Positions 26,179 to 39,400 of a stretch of 64,000 nt of DNA are shown piece after piece (the first letter of the stretch is position 1; every line of letters begins with the position of its first letter). The notes under the pieces were generated by a model, which was given only the letters and a program-made list of their open reading frames with translations, was not told the DNA's origin and did no database searches. The DNA is taken from NCBI RefSeq assembly GCF_024529975.1, contig NZ_AP024898.1:744001-808000 (forward strand), in the 5' to 3' direction. This stretch comes from Vibrio quintilis. GTDB lineage: Bacteria > Pseudomonadota > Gammaproteobacteria > Enterobacterales > Vibrionaceae. The translations under genes were made by a program, and so were the position numbers.

Positions 26179-27440
26179 GTATTATTATTCCAATCTGGCT
26201 GTTGCCATCAATATTATTGAGCCTGATTACCCTGACAGGCATGTATCTCTTTGTCGCGAAAAATTATCCGGAGCGCTTCCTGGTCGTCCGTTTCATCAGA
26301 AAGAACCGGATTCAGCTGGCGCTGACCGGGCTGTTTTTTATTTTCATTTTATTAGCCGTCGGGCCGAAAGTGCTGATTCCGGTGCCTTATGGTCATGCCG
26401 GTGTAATCTGGAAACGGTTTGCGGGCGGTACTGATTTGGATGAGACATTGCATGAAGGTACAGCACTGGTCATGCCGTGGAACCGGATTTATATCTATTC
26501 AACCAAATACCAGACGATTACCCACGAATTTGAAGCGGTGACGAAAAATGGTCTGGCGACCAAAGTTTATGTGATCCTCCGTTTCAGGGTCATCCGCAAA
26601 ACCCTGCCGTACCTGCATGTCAATGCCGGTGTTCACTATATCGAACGGATGCTGTTGCCGGAGATCGGCTCATGGTCACGTCTGGTCATTGCCCGCCACT
26701 CTGCGGAAGAAGTCTACTCCACCAATCGTCTTGAAGTTCAGAAAGAAATTTTCTCTTTACTGAGAGGGGAAGTGGAAACGATGGAAAGTGATGAAGGACA
26801 CAGCTGTGAATTAACCGCCGACGATGGCGACGGCCATTACAGCAACATCCACTGTAGTGCCAAAGATTACTTCGAAATTCAGGACTTTCTGATTCAGAGC
26901 ATTGATCTGCCAAAAGGCATCCGGGAAGCCATTGTACGGAAAATTGAACAGACACACCTGGCAGATGAATATGACTGGCGGATTACCGTGGCGGAAAAAG
27001 AAGCGGTCCGTAAAGAGAAAGAAGCGGAAGGGATTGCGAAGTTTCAGAGTATTGTCACCGGCGGAATATCAGACACTTATCTGCGCTGGCGTGGTATTGA
27101 AGCCACGCTGGAACTGGCAAAATCAGACAATAGCAAAGTGGTGGTGATTGGCGGCGGCAAAGACGGACTACCGATCATTCTGAATACCGCCGGGGATGCC
27201 AAAAGTGGTGTTTCAGAGAAAGGTGACTCTGAAGAAGCCCGGTCCGATACATTTATATCCGTTAAACCGGATGAGCTGAAAAAAGAAGAGCATGTTGTAG
27301 TGAATGGCTCTACCCGGTGCGTCAATGGATGTGACGTGGATAAAACCAAAAACAAAGATAATTCCAGGCAGAAAGAACAGACTCTGGCTTCTTCCGGTGC
27401 GCCGGAGAAAAAGACTGTTCCGGAGAAAACTAACCCATGA
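26175..27440 (+). CDS. SPFH/band-7 (prohibitin-like) membrane protein
   Basis: A 421-aa protein with two N-terminal membrane helices (about 4-26 and 45-63). An SPFH/band-7 domain follows (VPYGHAGVIWKRFAGG through YDWRITVAEKEAVRKEKEAEG, about 70-305). The end is a long charged tail rich in Lys/Glu/Ser. The helix AVRKEKEAEGIAKFQSIV is typical of stomatin/prohibitin coiled coils that form ring-like scaffolds in the inner membrane. The start codon is TTG, overlapping the exporter stop as TTGA, with GGAG 8 bases upstream. The end overlaps the giant synthase start as ATGA. Such a protein inside an NRPS operon is unusual; anchoring the synthase or exporter to a membrane domain is an inference. Confidence 0.8.
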   Translation: MSIIIPIWLLPSILLSLITLTGMYLFVAKNYPERFLVVRFIRKNRIQLALTGLFFIFILLAVGPKVLIPVPYGHAGVIWKRFAGGTDLDETLHEGTALVMPWNRIYIYSTKYQTITHEFEAVTKNGLATKVYVILRFRVIRKTLPYLHVNAGVHYIERMLLPEIGSWSRLVIARHSAEEVYSTNRLEVQKEIFSLLRGEVETMESDEGHSCELTADDGDGHYSNIHCSAKDYFEIQDFLIQSIDLPKGIREAIVRKIEQTHLADEYDWRITVAEKEAVRKEKEAEGIAKFQSIVTGGISDTYLRWRGIEATLELAKSDNSKVVVIGGGKDGLPIILNTAGDAKSGVSEKGDSEEARSDTFISVKPDELKKEEHVVVNGSTRCVNGCDVDKTKNKDNSRQKEQTLASSGAPEKKTVPEKTNP

Positions 27441-30400
27441 TGCGTATCAGTTATCCAGATGTGGTATCGGCAATTTTGTCGCATAAAGATTCAGACATCA
27501 GTATTGAATTCATCCGGTGTAAGAATGAATCAGAAGTTACTGATTATAAAAATTTTATTTCGCAGGCTTATGCTTTGGGGCGGCAAATGTCAGCCAGCGG
27601 TGTTCAACCCGGAGATGAACTGGTGATTGTCTCTGATGATGTGGCGTTCTTTGCCCGTACTTTTGTGGCCGCGATGTTGTTTTCGGTGGTTCCGGTGCCA
27701 GTAAGCTTTCCGGCCAGTGAGTCTTCCCGGCAGAAGATTCTGGCGATATGGAAACAACTGCGCAATCCGTGGATTATTTCTGATCAGCCACTCGATACCC
27801 TCTTCGCCCAGTATACGGATGAGCATGCGATGCACTTGCTGACCCGGGTGCTGACGCCCACATCAGCCGAAGCTCCACAAACGCCTGACAGCATTCCGGA
27901 CGCTCAAATGACAGTGCCTGTCCCCGATAGTCTGGCATTCATTCAGTACAGTTCCGGCTCAACCGGCGATCCGAAAGGGGTAAAAGTTACCCATAAAATG
28001 CTGATCGCCAATTGTGACCTTGCCGTCAACATCCACAAAATTACCGCTCAGGATTCTTTTCTGAGCTGGATGCCATTGAGCCATGATTTCGGGTTGATCT
28101 ATTTTATGTTGTTCCCGCTGATCTGCGGACTGAGATTTACCCTGATACCAACCCGGATATTTGCCCGCAACCCGGTGTTATGGCTCGAACAGATGAACCG
28201 TTGCCAGGCAACGATTTCCGGTGCCCCGAATTATGCCTTTGAACATGTGATGAAAATGTTCCGCTCTGATGCTGCAGCTGGCTGGGATCTGAGTTGTATC
28301 CGCTACATTATCAACGGCGCAGAACCGATCAATGCTCAAATATGTCACCGCTTTGAAGAGACATTTGCACCTTACGGTTTCACTTCCGGAGTGATTACAC
28401 CCTGCTACGGACTGGCTGAAGCCACTCTGCTGGTTTCCTCGGCAACTCTCGGGGAAACACCGGTGATTTACCGTTGTAACCGCGACAATCTGAAACCGGG
28501 AGATAAGGTTCAGTATCAGGCCAACGGCTGTGAATTTGTCGATGTCGGTTATCCCGGTAACCATGTCCGGTGGCGGATCGCCGATGAAAACAATCAGCGG
28601 GTTGAAGCAGAGCATATTGGCCGGATTCAGCTTCAGGGAGACATCATCACTCCGGGATATTATTTCGCGCCGAACCGTACCGAGGCATTATTTACTACAG
28701 ATGGCTGGCTTGATACCGGCGATCTGGGGTTTCTCCGGGAAGACAGACTGGTGATTACCGGACGCAGTAAAGACATTATCATTATCAATGGTAAAAACTT
28801 CTATCCTCAGGATATTGAAACCGTTTGCTGTGAGTTACCAGAGCTCGGGCTGAATAAAGTGGTGGCGGTTTCTGCGCAGGACCAGAGCGGACAGCCGGTG
28901 TTTATTGTCTTCCTGTTGTTCCGCCACAAACCTGAAGCCTTTGTACCGCTGATCAAAAAAACACAGGAACGCCTCATCCGGGAACTGGGGATCAAACCCG
29001 ACTATTGCCTGCCGGTCAAACATATTCCCAAAACCACCAGTGGCAAGCTGAAACGGTTTGATCTGGTCCGGCAATTTGAGCAGGGTGATTTTGATACCGT
29101 GATCCGTCAGTTGAAAGCGACGGAATCTGCCGCAGGTCTTCATCCGATGAAATGGGCGATTCTCAGTGGCGATCACAGCGAAATTATCAACCAGCTGAAA
29201 TTACTGATTCAGCCGCTATTTCCTCAGCACGATCCGGAGCAACAAAACCCGGCACAGCCAACCCTGGATATTCACCAGCCACTCATGGAGCAGGGGCTGC
29301 AATCGGTGCATTTAACTGAAATCGTTTCCCGCATCAACGACGTATCCGGTCATCACTATCCGGTTGGGGTGATGTTTGACTACCCGACGGTTCAGGCGCT
29401 GGCTGACATGCTGGCCGCACAGAGTCAGCAACTGACCACTGAATCCGGCCCAACCGGCCGCTATCAGCAAAGCGGTGCAGCTTTGATTGGGATCAGCTGT
29501 TATTTTCCCGGCAACGTCAATGACCCGCAAACATTCTGGCAGCAATTAATGGCGGAAACCGATTTCGTCAGTGACATTCCGGCCGATCGTAAACCGGTTA
29601 ATCCTGAACGCCTGAGTCAGTATCCGGGCCTGAATAAAGGGCACTTTATCGATGATCCCTGGTGTTTTGACCATCAGTTTTTCCGGATCTCTCCGGCAGA
29701 AGCTTTAACGATGGACCCGCAGCAACGTCTGTTGCTGCAAGCCTGTTGGCATGCATTTGAAGATGCCGGGATTGACCCGCAACAGTGGCGTGGTAAAAAA
29801 GCCGGGGTTTATCTCGGCCTGTCAAATATCGATTATGACCATATCCTGCAACGCTCCGGCGACCCACAGGCACTGAATGCGTACCGGCTGACCGGCAATT
29901 CTCCCAGCATCGCTGCCGGACGAATCGCGTACAGCTTTAACTTTAACGGCCCGGTCATGACCATCGACACGGCCTGTTCTTCATCACTGGTTGCCATTCA
30001 TTATGCCTTGCAGGATCTGCGCTCCGGTGCCTGTGATCTGGCCATTGTCGGCGGTGTCAACCTGATGCTGGACGGCAGTACATCAGCCGCTTTAACCAGT
30101 ATGCAGGCATTATCCGGATCCGGGCAGAGCAAAACCTTTTCCGCGCAGGCCGATGGTTACGGCCGGGGCGAAGGATGCGCAGTCATCATTCTCCGCCGTG
30201 AAGCCGAAGCGGAAACAGACAGCAACCGGATCCGGGCTGTGATTCAGGGCAGCGCGGTCAACCATGATGGTGCCAGTAACGGGCTGACCGCGCCCAGCGG
30301 CAAAGCCCAGCAGGAAGTGCTGCAACAGGCGCTGAACGATGCAGGCTGTCAGCCGCAGGACGTTGCGTTTATTGAAACCCACGGCACCGGCACCGTACTG

Positions 30401-33400
30401 GGTGATCCGATTGAGGTGAATGCCATCAGTCAGGTCTATGCCGGGCGGAATCCAGACGCGTTTCCGCTCTGTCTGGGTTCGGTGAAAACCAATATCGGCC
30501 ATCTGGAAGCCGCCGCCGGGATTGCCGGGGTGATTAAGTCGGCGCTGGCGCTGGCACATCAGCAACTTCCGGCGACCCTGCATTGTGATGATCTCAATCC
30601 GCATATTGACTGGTCGTCTGTCCCGGCAACCATCGCAAACCATACACAAATGCTGCCGGCAGAGCCCTGTTACGCCGGGGTCAGCGCGTTTGGTCTGAGC
30701 GGCACTAATTGTCATGTGATTTTAAAAAGCCACCGGGTCGAACAGGAAACGGCAACAGAGCCGGATACTGCATCCCGCCGACAAACGGAAGGATTCCTGC
30801 TGCCACTCAGTGCGGCATCACCGGAAAGTCTGTCGGCATTGCAGACGCAGTGGCAAAAACTGATAGCAAATGAAAATGAAGCAACACTGGCTGCCTGTTG
30901 TGCCGCCAATGCCATTCACCGGGCGCATCTGCCTTACCGGACCTGTTTTTACGGTACTGACAAGCTGGATCTCAGCCAGCAATTAGCCGGATTCTCACCA
31001 CACTCACTCACATTTCACCGGGAGAAACCGGCGCTGGCATTCGTGTTCAGCGGGCAGGGCTGCCAGTATCCGGCGATGGCAGCGGCGCTTTACACCCGTT
31101 TTCCCGTTTTTAAAGCCAGTATCGATGAAATGGCTGCCGTGCTGGCGCCGGTGTGGCCTTATAATCTGATTGATGTCATGACCAGTGAGCAAACCCCGCA
31201 GGAGACACTGAATAATACCGCAGTGACTCAGGTAATCGTTGTGGCTTACCAGATTGCACTCGCAAAATTGTGGCAGGATTCCGGACTCACACCAGCGTAT
31301 TGCGTTGGTCACTCGATCGGAGAAATTGCGGCGGCGGCGGTGTGCGAAAGCCTTTCTGTCAAAGACGCTGTCTTACTGGCAGCCAGCCGGGGACAACTGA
31401 TTGCAGCTTTACCGGCCGGTGGCGCGATGGCGGCGGTGATGGCTGATCCGGATTCGGTTCAGTCAGCGCTGGATCATCTGGACGATGGCAGCAAACTGGT
31501 GATTGCGGCATATAACTCGCCGGGAAGTGTCACGATTTCCGGTGAAAGTGAGTTACTGGAACAGGCGCTGAACGATTTGCAGGCTGCCGGTATCCGGGTG
31601 AAGAAACTGGATATTTCTCATGCGTTTCACAGCCCGTTACTACAGCCGGTGATGGCTGACTTTGCCGCCATTGTCAGTAAAATTGCTTTTAAGTCACCCA
31701 AATATCCTGTGATTTCAACCGTGACCGGAGAAAAACTGCATCCGGATGACTGGCAACGTCCGGAATACTGGGTGGATCACCTGACACATCCGGTCTTGTT
31801 CCATCAGGCTATGACATGTTTACCGCAGCGGGAAAACCTGCTGATCCTGGAAATCTCGCCCAGACCAACCCTGATGCTGCCGGGAAAACAGTGTTGTCCG
31901 CAAAATCACTGGATATGCAGCCAGCAATCCAAAGAGATGCTGACTTCATTTTATCAGGCGCTCAACGAACTCTATCAGGCCGGTATGGATTTTAACTGGT
32001 CACCACTGTTTGAACCGGTTCTCTCTGCTACGCGAATTGCGGCGAGCCGTCTGCCACTGTATCCGTTTCAGACTCACCAGCACCGGCCAAAAACGCTGGC
32101 TCTGCCTGCATCATCACCTGCAGAAACGGCTGAGAACCAAACCGCAGCCTTATCCCAGGCCTGCGCAGAACCGTCTTCTGCGATTCATGTTGAGCCGCCG
32201 GCACATACAGCGTCCGCATCTTCTTCTGTTTCTTCTCAGATACGGGTCGACCGACAGGCTGAAGTGCAGCAATTGATCGCGTCAGTCACCGGCCTGCAAT
32301 TGTCGCAGCTGGACGAGGGAGCAAACTGGTTTGCGCTCGGACTGGATTCCCTGGTGATCGTTCAGATCCAGCAGGCAGTAATGAAACATTTCGGGATTGA
32401 GTTTGAACTGGCGACACTGATGGGAGCGCTTGATACCTGCCAGAAACTGGCAGAGAAAATAGGGGAGCTGGTTCCTGAAGAAGCATTGCCGGCAGAAGCA
32501 ATCAATGAACAAATCATATCTGACAGCGCGCCGATTCAGATGACAAACGATAACACATTATCTGCGACAACCGGATCTGCGACAACCAGTGCAGCGGGAT
32601 CTCTGGAATCACTTTGTCAACAGCAAATGGTGGCGATGAATCAGCTGTTTCAATCTCAGCTGAGTGCCTTTTCCGGACAGATATCATCAGGCAGCCGTGC
32701 TGAAAATATCACGCCGTCAGTGCCGGAGACTCATCAACAAGCGCCACATCCGAAAGTAAACCAGCCCCGCAAGGAAATCAAAGGGTTATATCAGTCGCTG
32801 AAAACGGAGAAAAATAATGCCCTGTCCAGACAGCAGCTGGCTCACCTGAGCTGGCTGCAACAACAGCTGAATCAGCGCACCTCTGCTTCTAAAGCTTACA
32901 CGGCACAACACCGGACCCACTACGCAAACAGCCGCAGTATTCTGGGCTTTAAACCGGAAACCAAAGAGATGACGTATCCGGTTCATGTCGACAAAGCCGA
33001 GGGGATTTATCTGTGGGATATGGACGGTAACCGCTACATTGATATCACCATGGGGTTCGGTTCGATTCTGTTTGGCCACAATCCGGATTTCATTAAAAAT
33101 CCGTTATCAGAGGTGCTTGCGCTGGGCGCCCCGGTCGGCCCGCAGAATCTTCAGGCCGCAACTGCGGCTGAAAAGCTGTGCCGTCTGACCGGTCATGAAC
33201 GGGCCAGCTTTTTCACCAGTGGCACAGAAGCGATTATGGTTGGTGTGCGGATTGCCCGGAGTGTGACCCGGCGCAAGAAAATTGTGATTTTCCACGGCGC
33301 TTTTCACGGCAGCTTTGACAGTGTACTGGCTTCCGGCTGGCTGGAAGACGGGCAACCCCAAACCGTCCCGCTGACCGATGGTTCCCCGCAGGGGCTGGTT

Positions 33401-36400
33401 GATGACACCATTGTGCTGACATATGGCGAAGCCCGCTCGCTGGATGTGATCCGGGAACATGCCGGTGACATTGCTGCGGTGATTATTGAACCGGTACAAA
33501 GCCGCAATCCGGTACTCCAACCGGTTGAGTTTGTCCGGGAATTGCGTGAACTGACACAAGCGCAGGATATTGCGCTGATTTGTGATGACATCATTCTCGG
33601 CTTCCGTTACGCGCTGGATGGCAGCCGCAGCTGGCTGGGGATTACGCCGGATCTGGTGACCTACGGTAAAGTACTGGGCGGCGGGCAACCTATTGGTGTA
33701 CTGGCCGGATGTTGTAAGTATATGGATGCTGTTGATGGCGGTAACTGGCGCTATGGTGATGACTCGGTGCCACAGAGCAGAACGGCTTTTGTTGCCGGGA
33801 CGTTCAACAGCCATCCGCTGGCGATGACCGCTGCCAATGCCGTATTAGATAAGCTGCTTGCGGAAGGGGAAGACTTACTGGTAACGCTGAACCGGAAAAC
33901 CGAAGCGATGTGCCTGCAGCTCAATACATGGTTTGAGGACAACCAGATACCGGTCCGGATGGTCTGGTTTGGTTCCCTGTTCCGGTTTGAATATTCGCCG
34001 CAGACTGAACTGCTGAATTTCCATCTGCTGAAAAATGGTTTATACGTCTGGGAAGGCCGTAACTGTTTTCTGGGTTGCGCGCATACCGATGACGATATCC
34101 GTCAGATCATTGAGATTGTCAAACGCAGTGCCTGGGAACTGGTCAACGGCGGCTGGACCGACGGGTTGACCTGCGAAAATCAGTCGCTGATGCTGCCGCT
34201 GACTCACGGTCAGCAGGCGATGTATTCTCTGCTGGAATCTCAACCGGATAACGCAACGGCTTACACCGAAATGATGGCGCTTGAGTTTGAGCATTCGCCG
34301 GATCATTCGATTCTGCAACAGGCATGGGGCCAGGTGCTGGCCCGTCACGATTCACTGAGAATCAGCCGGATTAGTGCCGCGGGTCAGTATATTTCGGCGA
34401 CGATGCAGCCCGTCATCACAGTAAAACAGGCCACCGAATCCCAACGTGCAGCCATGCGGTGTCAGTTACTCAATCAGCCTTTTGATACCGAATACGGTCC
34501 GTTCTGGCGGATTCAGCTGATCTGCACCCCACAGGGAAGTGATTTACTGTGCTGCTTCAGCCATCTGATTGTTGACGGCTGGTCCATGGGCATTGTGGTT
34601 GACGAACTGGCAACCACTTATCAGGCGCTGAAAGCGGGTCAGATACCGGCACCGGAGCCGGTGATTCCGCTGCTGCAATGGCTGGCCCGGGATACCGCGA
34701 AAGAAAATCAGCCACCAGTGAGCGCCCCTGAGCCTGAAGCAGATTACCTGCTGCCGCTGTACATTGCCGGAGACAGCAAACTCTACGCTCCGGCAACCGG
34801 GCAAGGGACCCGGATTCAAACCCTGTTTGCGCCGGATTTATTTGCCCGGGTTAAAAGACAAGCTCAACAGCTGCAGGTCAGCTCTTTCAGCCTGCTGATG
34901 GGCGCATGGGCGCTTTTACTGAACCGGCTGAGCGCCCGGGCCCGTTTTGTGATTGGCATGCCGGTTGCCGGACATAACGGGATGGGTGCAGGCCATCTGG
35001 TTGGTTACGCCTCTGAAGTCAGAGCCGTGCAGATCGACATTGCGCTACAGCAGACCACCGGCGAATGGGTCCATCAGCTGAGCGGGCGGATTCGGCAGGC
35101 ACAACAGGATGAGATAACAGCACAAATTCCGGTGTCCTGTCTGTTTAATGTTGACCGGGGAATTTCACTCACCATGGATACCCGGCCGCGCTGGGGACAT
35201 GTGCCTGTCAGTTGTGTCAAACAGCCGCTGTTTCTGAATATTCTTGAGTTTAACGATCAGCTCTATGTCGATTTTGACTTTGATACCTCGATCGCTACAG
35301 CGGAAACCGGGCAGTGCTGGCTGACCCATTATATGACCATTGTGCAGCAGCTATGCGGTGATACACAGCAGACCATTGAGCAGCTCATGGAAAGCATTGA
35401 CCCGTATCAGGGCGTGTTAACCGATGAGCAGGGGATTCCGCTGTTTGCCGGAGCCTGTGGCTGGCATCACGACCCGCATCAGGATAAAAACTGGCTTGCC
35501 CGGCTGACATCTGACAGCCGGATTCAAAAGCTGACACCGGATACCTGTCCGCTGAGCCTGCACGGGCAACCTGTTTATACGGAAGCACTGCTTGAGTTAC
35601 TGGATATGCCGCCGGAAGGCGTCCGGATTGAGGTGTGGCAGGGACAGATTTCCCTGAAGGTTGAAAGTCCGCTGCATCCGCTGGTATCTCTCCCGTTGCC
35701 GGTACTGGCAGAGAAGATCACGCAATCTGTCGCTGCGCCCTGGCAGCCGGTGTATATCTATCTGCCGGACGCTTCCGGTTATGTACTGATTCATGCGCAG
35801 AAACCGGCCACAACGGCGCAGGAAAAGGCCATTGCCCGGTTATGGGCGGAGACACTCGGACTGAAAGAATTCCCCCCGGTGAATAGATCCTTTATTCAGC
35901 TGGGTGGCAATAGTCTGGCGGCGCTGAATGTGATTCATAAGATGCAGACGCAGTTGCAGTTTTCCGTCAGTCTCAGTGATTTTCTTCAGGCATCCGGTAT
36001 TGACCAGCTGATTGAGTATGCTGTATCTGCTGAAACACACACCGCCGGGCCGGAGATTGTTCCGCTGCATCAGAAACCTTTACATCCGGGAGAACCGGAA
36101 CTGATCACCTGTTCTAATAATCAGCAGCGCCTGCTGTTTCTGCAGGTATTAGAACCACAGTTTTATGCCTACAACGTCGGTTTCTCAATGTCTCTGCCAT
36201 TCCGGATTGATACAGCCTTACTGGCACAGGCACTTCAGCCCGTTATGACGGCGAATCCGGTGTTACGCTGCTGGTTCCCGCAACCGGAAACGGCCCTGGT
36301 GATTGATATTGATCCCCGGCAATTGATAAGCAGTGCTTCTTTTGCCACCGCAGAAGAAGCGATGGCCGATGCGCAGCAGGAAGTGGAAACGCCATTTATG

Positions 36401-39400
36401 CCGGAAAGTCAGCCCGGATGGCGGATTCGTTTGCAGCAGGTTGCTGAGCAAAGCACGCTGATTGTCACCATGCATCATGTGATTTGTGACCTCTGGTCGG
36501 TTGAGCTGTTCTGCCATGAACTGGCCGGTAAACTGCAACAATTACAGTACGGCTATCAGCTCCCGGCATCCTCTGCGACGCTCAGTTATCACGACTATGC
36601 AGTCGCCATGAATGATTATCAGGCATCTGCCCGCTATGACAGCGATCTGGAGGCTTATCTGAACTGTCTGCAACCGTTGCCGCAACCTGTTGACCTGGCC
36701 CCGGACAAACCGCGCATGAACCCCCGGAGCCTGGCAGGAGACAGTGAATTTATCCGCCTCAGCCAGAGATTAACTCAGCAACTCTATCAGTTATCCGGGC
36801 AGCGGGGCTATAGCTTACATGCCATTACCTCTGCGGCACTGGCGCTGCTGATTCATCAACAACAGGGCGCACGGCAGATGATTATCGGTGCCATCAGTGC
36901 CCAGCGGGAATATACAGGCCTTGAAAACGTACTGGGATTTTTCGCCAATACCGTGCCGGTCCGTTTTGAACTGACCACAAACATGACTATCGATGATTTC
37001 ATCCGGGATTGTGCGGCGAAGATGACGCACATGATGCAGTATGGGCATCTGACGCTGGATACCATTATCGATAAACTGAATCATGTTACCGGCAAACAGC
37101 ATGTCAGCCGGGATCATGAACGTCAGCCGCTGCTGGATATTGTTCTGGTGATGGATGACCGGGAAACCCTCAACCGTATCGCACAAAGCCACAATCTCGG
37201 CTTTGAAGAGATTCCGGTCAGGCAAAACCAGTTCGACTTCACCCTGTATGTCAGTTATTCCCGCCAGGGGATACGACTGCATGCCCTGTATAACAGTGAC
37301 TTATACAGCCGCCAGCGGGTCAGTGAATTATTGTCTGCGCTGGAACAGATTCTTGCGCAGATAATCGCCGGACCTGACGCGCTTTTACCGGTCAGTCAGT
37401 GCTATGCACTGACTGCTCAGCAAAAACGATTATGGTTCGTCGATGCGTTTGAAAATGGATCTCTCTATGATGCTGCACCGGTGTATTACAACATGCCGTA
37501 TCAGGTCATGCCGGATACCGGTCCGGTTGATACAGAAAGGCTGCAACAGGCTATTCAGCAGGTTGTCGCACAACAGGTCATTCCGGGTTATTGCTTAAGT
37601 CAATCTGCACAGGACTCAGAACAGAGTGCCAGCTGGGTCCCGGTCCAGAGACAGACACTTAAGCTGTCAGTGATTGATTGTGAACCGGAGCATCTGATGC
37701 AACAGCTCGAAGCACTGAACTTTGCTCCCTTTGATCTTTCTGAGGATTTACTGCTCAGGGCGGTGCTGGCCCGCTGCACGGATGGCCGGATAATCTTTCA
37801 GGTCACTGCGCATCACATCATTGCCGATAAATCTGCATTGCGCCGCTTTGTTGCCGCTGTGCTGGCCTGTTATGAAGGCGCACATCAATCCGTCGTCACC
37901 GGTACTGATCCTGCAGAGCTGAGTGCCATGACCGATCGCTTTTTCACACCGCAGCTGATTTCCGCACCAGAAAAAGCGCAGCAACTCAGTTACTGGAAAC
38001 AACAACTGGCTCAGTTTACTCCGTTACAGCTGCCGGAAGATATTCCCCGCAAAGCCATTCACATCTATCAGGGCGAACAGCAAACCACGACACTCACCGG
38101 ACTGGGAGAGCTGGCTGAACACCTTGGTTGCAGCCAGGAAGCCGTCGCACTGACGCTGTTGCATGAACTGCTGCACCGGTATTCCCGCCAGCAGGATATT
38201 GTGACCGGGATGGTGCTCACTGCCGACAGCCGGAAGCCGGACGGGCAGTCTCTGAACGAACAGTACCTGCGGGCTGACGATAATCTGGTTGTGATCCGCA
38301 GCCGGCATGATCCGCAGCGCCGCTTTGCTGAGTGGGCTGAAATGATAGAGACAACCATTGCTGACGCCCGCCGCCACGGCGATGTACCGTTTGATGAGGT
38401 GGTGCTGGCGGTGAACCCGGACAATGATATGAGCCGGACCGCTTTATTTGATGTGTTGTTTGTCTTTGAGCAACCTCAGACAGACCTCGATCTGACACTG
38501 GCTGACCGGATGCTGGTCAACGCGCAGGGCTGGGGAAAATATGATTTGGTCTTTTGTCTGACCTCTGCCGATAACCCTGAAGATATCAGCCAGATGGCGG
38601 TATGTTTTAACAATACGATTTATCACGGCCGGAAAATTGCGCAAATGATGACCGGATTGACGTTATTACTCAATTCTGTGTTAGCCGATACAGCGGCTTT
38701 ATGTTGTGACCTTCATCTGCTGACCGGTGAAACCGCCCGGCAGCTCACAGAACAAAGCTGCCATTTCTCCGGGTTCGGCCAGACACAAACCATCGTGTCA
38801 GTGATTGATACCGTGACGGCGCAATATCCGGACTTTGTGGCTTTGGATGACGGTTACAGTCAGCTGACTTACGCCCGGCTCAGTCAACTGACCTGTGATC
38901 TGGCAGCGGTTCTGGTTCAGCAGGGGGTACAAAGGGAAAGTGTGGTTGCGGTGTATATGGAACGGGGGCTGTTGCAGTCACTGGTTATTCTGGCAATTCT
39001 CAAAGCGGGCGGGGCTTATCTGGCTCTGGATAAAAAACATCCGCCAGCGCGGCTCAAAGCCATTGCCGAAGATGCCGCCGCCTGTTTACTCATCACTGCC
39101 GAAGTTGATGATGCCGGGGTCTGTCCGGCAAGCGCAACGGTTTTGGTGACCGGGTTATCCGGATTACAGCTGATGACAAACGGGCAAGTCGCTGTAATAC
39201 CGGAGCCGGTGCAACTGCCGGAAATTGAGCCGGATCAGCTGGCGTATCTGATTTATACCTCGGGCTCAACCGGACAGCCGAAAGGCGTGCAGGTAGAACA
39301 CCGCCATGTGGTGCAGTTAATCCTGCCGCAGGAGAGCCGGTTTGAGTTTCAGGCAGGCGATCGCTGGTCGCTTTATCACGCCTATGCGTTTGACTTCTCC

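Noticed and set aside
30110-30915. 201-aa and 67-aa minus-strand frames inside the giant synthase
   Set aside because: They lie opposite the ketosynthase and AT linker with intact motifs; long antisense frames are expected in codon-biased megasynthase DNA.
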